The translations under genes and the position numbers were made by a program. A stretch of 9,352 nt of DNA from a bacterium (lineage in GTDB: Bacteria; Patescibacteriota; Patescibacteriia; UBA2591; JAGGZP01). The notes under the pieces are model-generated. The model was not told the DNA's origin and made no database searches. It was given only the letters and a program-made list of their open reading frames with translations. Position 1 is the stretch's first letter, and the number at the start of each line of letters is the position of its first letter. Positions 6,485-9,352 of the stretch are shown here, piece by piece. The stretch is from contig JAGGZP010000085.1 in NCBI GenBank assembly GCA_021161965.1, positions 1 through 9,352 of the forward strand, read 5' to 3'.

Positions 6485-6973
6485 TTATTTTACCACAACT
6501 TTTGCTGGTCTAATTACCTTATCATACATCTTATAACCAGATTGTATTTCCTCAACAATCTCATTTCCCTCGCCCCTTTTTTCAACAATTTCGTGAAGTT
6601 CAGGATTAAATTTTTCACCAACAGTCTTTATTCGTTCTACGCCAGCACTTTCAAGAAGTTTATCGAACTGCTTTTTAATTTGGTTAATTCCTTGAACTAT
6701 ATTATCTTCAATCTTTTTATTTTTTTCACTTATTTTTTTAACTGCTAATTCAAAACTTTCAAAAATAGGAATTAAGTCAAGAATTAAATTTAAATTAGCA
6801 AATTTTTTCCATTCTTCTTTTTCTTTTTCTATTTCTCTTTCTCTGTTTATATAATCAGCTTTTGCTCGTTTCCAGCCATTTAAATATTCTGTTGCTTTTT
6901 CTTTTGTAAATTGCAATTCTTTTTTTAGTTTTTTTATTTCTTGTTTTAATTTTTCTATTTCTTTCTCTTTCAT
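6485..6973 (-). CDS. grpE: GrpE, nucleotide exchange factor of DnaK
   Basis: GrpE releases ADP from DnaK and so resets the Hsp70 cycle; it works as a cytosolic dimer. The first 60 or so residues are a highly charged Lys/Glu-rich helix, as expected for the long paired helices. The four-helix region follows (LNLILDLIPIFESFELA, 61-77). The C-terminal beta-wing carries the signature around EKFNPELHEIV (120-130), then GYKMYDKVIRPAKVVV (146-161). At 162 aa it is a short but complete GrpE without the long disordered N-terminus seen in many bacteria. It starts 9 nt after the hrcA stop with no Shine-Dalgarno, so it is co-transcribed and perhaps translationally coupled. It is followed by a 418-bp repeat-filled gap before hsp20. 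Confidence 0.95.
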   Translation of the reverse strand: MKEKEIEKLKQEIKKLKKELQFTKEKATEYLNGWKRAKADYINREREIEKEKEEWKKFANLNLILDLIPIFESFELAVKKISEKNKKIEDNIVQGINQIKKQFDKLLESAGVERIKTVGEKFNPELHEIVEKRGEGNEIVEEIQSGYKMYDKVIRPAKVVVK

Positions 6974-6982
6974 GGGATAAAT

Positions 6983-7678
6983 TTAGTCTAATAACACTTC
7001 ACTAATATAATCTGCTAAAGCAATGTTTTTTTTGTAATCCATTCTCATTGGACCAAAAAGACCGAAAAAAATTTTCTTCCTTAAATTTGAATAATAACGA
7101 CAATTAGAAATTAGTGCATAAGGTCCACCAAGAATAGCTTTGTCACCAATTAAAATGTTTATACCATTATCATTGCGACTAAAATTTAGATTAACTAATT
7201 CGTCTAAATTATCGATAATTTCGGAAGCGTCACAAATTAAATCTAAATGAGAAAATTCTGGTTGATTAAATAAATAAGAAAGACCGGTATAGTAAATATA
7301 ATTATAATCCGAAGCAACTATCGCTAATACATGACTTAACTCTGCAGCTTTCTTTGCTAAATCTTTTAAAATTACATTTTTTCTATTTTCCTTTGCAAAA
7401 AAACTTTTTATTTGTTTTTTCATTTTTGCAATTTTTCTTGGCGAAAGCAAATTCTCAATATAATAGGAAAAAGCTTTACGTGTCGGAATTCTCCCAGCAG
7501 AAAGATGCGGCTGAACAAGATACCCTTGTTGTGTTAAACTAAACATATCATTTCGAATTGTTGCTGAGCTTACTTTTAACTTAAAATTATTTGCTAGATA
7601 GCCGGAAGCAATTGGTCTAGCAGTCTTAATGTATTCTTGAATAATTAATTCTAGAATCTTTTTTTGGCGCTTAGTCAT
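6983..7678 (-). CDS. hrcA: HrcA, heat-inducible transcription repressor (short form)
   Basis: HrcA is the repressor that binds CIRCE and is kept active by chaperones, classically GroE. The N-terminal winged helix is clear: SSATIRND (37-44), then GYLVQPH and SAGRIPTRKAFSYYI (60-74). The remainder keeps GAF-like landmarks, including YTGLSYLFNQPEF (130-142), an IGDK/ISNCRYY stretch (177-196) and GPMRMDYKKNIALADYIS (209-226). At 231 aa it lacks about 110 residues of the usual protein. The compressed middle suggests that the inserted dimerising domain is largely missing, which is inference from length and spacing. It begins exactly at the predicted transcription start and ends 9 nt before grpE, making it the first gene of the heat-shock operon. 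A CIRCE directly in front of it makes autoregulation very likely. Confidence 0.95.
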   Translation of the reverse strand: MTKRQKKILELIIQEYIKTARPIASGYLANNFKLKVSSATIRNDMFSLTQQGYLVQPHLSAGRIPTRKAFSYYIENLLSPRKIAKMKKQIKSFFAKENRKNVILKDLAKKAAELSHVLAIVASDYNYIYYTGLSYLFNQPEFSHLDLICDASEIIDNLDELVNLNFSRNDNGINILIGDKAILGGPYALISNCRYYSNLRKKIFFGLFGPMRMDYKKNIALADYISEVLLD

Positions 7679-7684
7679 ATATCT

Positions 7685-7713
7685 ATTATAAATTATCTAT
7701 TAGCAGTCGTCAA
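7685..7713 (-). promoter_or_regulatory. hrcA operon promoter, predicted leaderless
   Basis: On the minus strand, the -35 TTGACG (7713-7708), a 17-bp spacer and TATAAT (7690-7685) form a near-consensus housekeeping-sigma promoter. Six bases separate the -10 from the hrcA ATG, so the expected transcription start falls on or next to the A of the start codon. The -35 lies inside the CIRCE spacer, and the left CIRCE arm occupies part of the -35/-10 gap. Confidence 0.85.
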
Positions 7714-7726
7714 GTGCGAGTGCTAA
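7700..7726. promoter_or_regulatory. CIRCE operator (HrcA-binding site)
   Basis: TTAGCAGTC, nine bases, then GAGTGCTAA. The consensus is TTAGCACTC-N9-GAGTGCTAA, so one arm is perfect and the other has a single mismatch. It spans the -35 of the hrcA promoter and part of the spacer towards the -10. HrcA bound here would block RNA polymerase, which predicts autorepression of hrcA and the downstream chaperone genes. It is the only CIRCE I found in the window. Confidence 0.95.
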
Positions 7727-7728
7727 AG

Positions 7729-7737
7729 TTATCCACA
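7729..7737 (+). promoter_or_regulatory. Perfect DnaA-box 9-mer TTATCCACA
   Basis: The consensus DnaA box lies 2 bp from the CIRCE operator, in the 60-bp tgt-hrcA spacer. A single exact 9-mer is modest evidence: about 0.07 is expected by chance in this window under equal base frequencies. Its place in a promoter region makes a regulatory role plausible. No cluster of further boxes or AT-rich unwinding region is visible, so it is not a replication origin. Confidence 0.45.
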
Positions 7738-7738
7738 A

Positions 7739-8833
7739 CTATAATAAACCATTTCTGATCTGTTTTCTAATTTCTTTCATTAAGTCAAGATAAAATTTTA
7801 AATTATGAATTGTTGTTAAACGTAGAGCGAGTGGCTCATTTGTCAAAAAAAGATGACGCAAATAAGCTCGGGTATAATTTTTACAAGTATAACAGGTACA
7901 AAATTTATCTAAAGGTTTAAAATCATTTTTATATTGCGAATTTTTAATATGTAACTTTTGGTATTTAACCTTGTTATAATTAACAAAATTTTTTGCTGTT
8001 TTTACATAAAGTAAACCGTGTCTTGCGTTTCTTGTTGGAATTACACAATCAAACATATCTATTCCACTCTTAACTGCTTTTAAAATTTGCTCCGGCTTTC
8101 CCACACCCATCAAATATCGCGGTTTATCTTTTGGTAAATACTTCTCGACAAATTTAACTATCTTATAAGTTTTCTCAATCGGCTCACCAACTGTTAAACC
8201 GCCAATTGCATAACCATCGAATCCAAGTGAAACTATCTCTTTAGCACTTTTTTCTCGTAAATCATTATAAGTTCCACCTTGAATTATGCCAAATAATAAA
8301 CATCTATCCAATTTTATTTTTTTTGATCTCTTCGCCCATTCTGTAGTTCTTTCTACAGACTTCTTAACTTTGTTTCTCTTTGTTGGCCAACCAACACATT
8401 CATCTAAAACCATCAAAATATCCGAACCTAAAATTTTTTGAATTTTAATTGCTTTTTCTGGGTCAAGAAAGATTTTACTTCCATCAATCTCGGACCGAAA
8501 TTCAACACCTTTGTCAGTAACTTTCCGCCATTTTGACAAACTAAAAATTTGATATCCTCCGGAATCAGTTAAAATTGGACCATCCCAGTGCATAAATTTG
8601 TGAAGTCCGCCAGCTTTTTTAATAACTTGAAGACCTGGTCGTAAAAAAAGATGATAAGTATTTGACAAAATTATTTGCACGCCAAGATTTTTTAATTCTT
8701 CCGAAGATAAATTTTTTACTGCTGCTCGAGTCGCAATTGGCATAAAAAATGGAGTTTTAACAATCCCATGTGCTGTTTCTAATTTACCTAATCGTGCCCT
8801 AGATTTTTTTGAATACTTCAAAACCTTAAACAT
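7739..8833 (-). CDS. tgt: tRNA-guanine transglycosylase (bacterial Tgt)
   Basis: Tgt exchanges guanine for preQ1 at the wobble position (34) of GUN-anticodon tRNAs, the committed base-exchange step of queuosine modification. The 364-aa length is close to the family norm of about 370. The catalytic landmarks are present: TDSGGYQ with Asp90, the nucleophile Asp262 in FDCVIPTRNARHG, and FGIIQGG (181-187) and GYAIGGL (207-213) in the base pocket. The zinc ligands are C312, C314, C317 and H343. Cys145 in LDEC and Val215 in GGLTVGE are the bacterial-type residues linked to preQ1 rather than queuine. The ATG at 8833 has no Shine-Dalgarno; a small GCCC/GGGC hairpin and a 15-bp repeat make up the leader. 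No preQ1 biosynthesis gene is visible, so the base may be salvaged or made elsewhere in the genome. The stop (TAG) lies 60 bp before hrcA. Confidence 0.95.
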   Translation of the reverse strand: MFKVLKYSKKSRARLGKLETAHGIVKTPFFMPIATRAAVKNLSSEELKNLGVQIILSNTYHLFLRPGLQVIKKAGGLHKFMHWDGPILTDSGGYQIFSLSKWRKVTDKGVEFRSEIDGSKIFLDPEKAIKIQKILGSDILMVLDECVGWPTKRNKVKKSVERTTEWAKRSKKIKLDRCLLFGIIQGGTYNDLREKSAKEIVSLGFDGYAIGGLTVGEPIEKTYKIVKFVEKYLPKDKPRYLMGVGKPEQILKAVKSGIDMFDCVIPTRNARHGLLYVKTAKNFVNYNKVKYQKLHIKNSQYKNDFKPLDKFCTCYTCKNYTRAYLRHLFLTNEPLALRLTTIHNLKFYLDLMKEIRKQIRNGLL

Positions 8834-8848
8834 ACCAATTTTATTAAA
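8834..8848. repeat. 15-bp direct repeat, left copy (abuts the tgt start)
   Basis: An exact copy of ACCAATTTTATTAAA (also at 9051-9065) lies directly next to the tgt ATG. Read on the minus strand it forms the immediate tgt leader. Between this copy and the terminal inverted repeat at 8894 lie about 45 bp, including a small GCCC/GGGC hairpin at 8858-8868. Confidence 0.75.
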
Positions 8849-8893
8849 ATTTATCGAGCCCGTAGGGCGAAGAAAATTTTTTATAAAATTGAG

Positions 8894-9047
8894 TATCCCG
8901 CACCAAATTTGCCACGGAAAATCGTTTCTAATTAATTATTTATCACTAAATAATTTTAGCGTTGCAGCACTGTGCCCGAATAGGGCTCACCGCTTTAGCG
9001 GTGATGTGCTGCCTCCCTGTTATTTTGCAAATTTGGATGCTGGGATA
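8894..9047. mobile_element. MITE-like element with terminal inverted repeats, no transposase
   Basis: The two ends are inverted repeats: 8894-8912 (TATCCCGCA then CCAAATTTGC) matches the reverse complement of 9027-9047 at 19 positions with two single-base gaps. The roughly 154-bp body has no credible gene. It contains a GC-rich structured core (8964-9012) and an AT-rich arm (8913-8963). Most of the left half is repeated in inverted orientation at the left edge of the window: 8889-8984 matches the reverse complement of 5-100 at 86 of 96 positions without gaps. Terminal inverted repeats, small size, at least two copies and no coding capacity are the marks of a miniature non-autonomous transposable element. 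A structured non-mobile dispersed repeat remains possible because no transposase is seen. Confidence 0.7.
8964..9012. other. Predicted three-way-junction structure in the element core
   Basis: An outer stem GCAGCAC (8964-8970) pairs with GTGCTGC (9006-9012). It encloses two hairpins: GCCC-GAATA-GGGC (8974-8986), and TCACCGC (8987-8993) with GCGGTGA (8998-9004) around a TTTA loop. All three stems are perfect Watson-Crick pairings. The second copy at the left edge carries an A in the outer stem at the position matching G8964, but its partner strand lies outside the window. The structure may act as DNA (a cruciform recognised by a transposase) or as RNA. Confidence 0.55.
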
Positions 9048-9050
9048 ACC

Positions 9051-9065
9051 ACCAATTTTATTAAA
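9051..9065. repeat. 15-bp direct repeat, right copy
   Basis: ACCAATTTTATTAAA occurs here, immediately outside the right terminal inverted repeat of the MITE-like element, and again at 8834-8848, directly against the tgt start codon. The two copies are identical and in the same orientation, 217 bp apart. They could be a target-site duplication or a short recombination product. Confidence 0.75.
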
Positions 9066-9091
9066 TATAATGCGAATCTACGAATTATACC

Positions 9092-9111
9092 TGCCTGCCG
9101 GTAGGCAGGCA
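9092..9111. repeat. GC-rich palindrome TGCCTGCC-GGTA-GGCAGGCA
   Basis: A perfect 8-bp stem (9092-9099 with 9104-9111) closes a GGTA loop. It is strikingly GC-rich for its surroundings. No T-run follows on either strand, so it does not look like a rho-independent terminator for the upstream gene. I recall the same palindrome core as a common dispersed element in CPR genomes, which is recognition rather than a search result. It lies next to another CPR-style phrase, GCGAATCTACGAATTATAC (9072-9090). Confidence 0.75.
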
Positions 9112-9164
9112 ATTTCTAATCAAGCACCAAATTTTAATATTAAGACAAAAATCAAGTGTCTAAA

Positions 9165-9228
9165 AATCTAATAAGCTAAAAAGCTAATAAGCTAATAAGC
9201 TAAGAAGCTAAAAAGCTAAAAAGCTAAT
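9165..9228. repeat. 8-bp tandem repeat array, unit AAGCTAAN
   Basis: Seven consecutive 8-mers of the form AAGCTAA plus A, T or G fill 9173-9228. A degenerate copy (AATCTAAT, 9165-9172) precedes them. The array ends one base before the stop codon of the upstream partial gene. An 8-bp period is not a codon multiple, so it is not a coding repeat. It looks like a slipped-strand microsatellite in an intergenic spacer. Confidence 0.85.
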
Positions 9229-9229
9229 G

Positions 9230-9352
9230 TTATCTCCGCCACTCTAAAAATTCATTAATTATATTTTTTGCTACTAAAAAATCTTGCCAAATATAATTTT
9301 GCTTAATTAAAAAGTCAAATTTTTGGTAGAGTAAATCTTGTAATATTTTTAG
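9230..9352 (-). CDS. C-terminal end of an unidentified protein (partial)
   Basis: The last 123 bases read on the minus strand are open for 40 codons and end in TAA at 9232-9230. The frame runs off the right edge, so the start is outside the window. The peptide contains QDLLYQKFDF, KQNYIWQDF and ends NEFLEWRR. It is a mixed hydrophobic and charged alpha-helical type of sequence, with the lysine, asparagine and AT-rich codon preferences of the other genes, which supports it being a true gene end. It is the gene upstream of tgt, separated from it by about 400 bp of repeats. I cannot assign a family from this fragment, and chance openness of 40 AT-rich codons is a possible alternative. Confidence 0.5.
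   Translation of the reverse strand, partial: LKILQDLLYQKFDFLIKQNYIWQDFLVAKNIINEFLEWRR

Noticed and set aside
8834..8893. Possible preQ1 riboswitch upstream of tgt
   Set aside because: Only a short GCCC/GGGC hairpin with a 3-nt loop is present. The class I preQ1 loop sequence and the A-rich pairing tail are not there.
8889..9104. 71-codon open frame on the plus strand inside the MITE-like element
   Set aside because: It lies within the inverted-repeat element, crosses its hairpins and terminal repeats, and the peptide shows no domain-like composition. Openness is best explained by chance and repeat structure.

Overview
The window is a low-GC, tightly packed bacterial region with every recognisable gene on the minus strand. 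It most likely comes from a Patescibacteria/CPR genome, probably a Parcubacteria-like lineage. The reasons are: a short HrcA (231 aa, where about 340 is usual); a 438-aa membrane-anchored protein that I recognise as the CPR family normally paired with VirB4/TraC-like ATPases; and intergenic DNA rich in CPR-style degenerate repeats and small palindromes. This lineage call is inference from recognition, not from a search. The standard code fits: all nine visible stop codons (eight genes and one partial) are TAA or TAG, and no gene contains an in-frame TGA.

Layout in transcription order (right to left). The 3' end of an unidentified gene (9352-9230) is followed by an 8-bp tandem array, a 20-bp palindrome, and a MITE-like element with terminal inverted repeats (8894-9047) placed just upstream of tgt (8833-7739). 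Between tgt and hrcA are a perfect DnaA-box 9-mer, a CIRCE operator and a strong promoter. The heat-shock cluster follows: hrcA (7678-6983), grpE (6973-6485), a 418-bp gap, an Hsp20 gene (6066-5632), dnaK (5564-3726), a 315-aa polytopic membrane protein of unknown function (3716-2769), and dnaJ (2761-1637). A second promoter then precedes the 438-aa gene (1598-282). The left edge (5-100) carries a second, inverted copy of the repeat found upstream of tgt.

How it works together. HrcA should bind CIRCE over the -35 of its own promoter and repress the cluster. DnaK, DnaJ and GrpE form the refolding cycle, with Hsp20 holding unfolded clients for it. The membrane protein is 9 nt from dnaK and 7 nt from dnaJ, so it is almost certainly co-expressed with them and is the least understood gene here. 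Both clear promoters place TATAAT exactly 6 nt before the ATG, which predicts leaderless mRNAs. None of the eight starts has a Shine-Dalgarno sequence, so initiation here appears not to depend on one.

Stretches of more than 300 bp without a gene: 6067-6484 holds at least four classes of short degenerate repeats, and 8834-9229 holds the MITE-like element, a 15-bp direct repeat, a palindrome and a tandem array. The 281 bp at 1-281 hold the second repeat copy, an AT-rich hairpin and one copy of the TATCCGCG-type repeat. No tRNA, rRNA, CRISPR array or transposase gene was seen.
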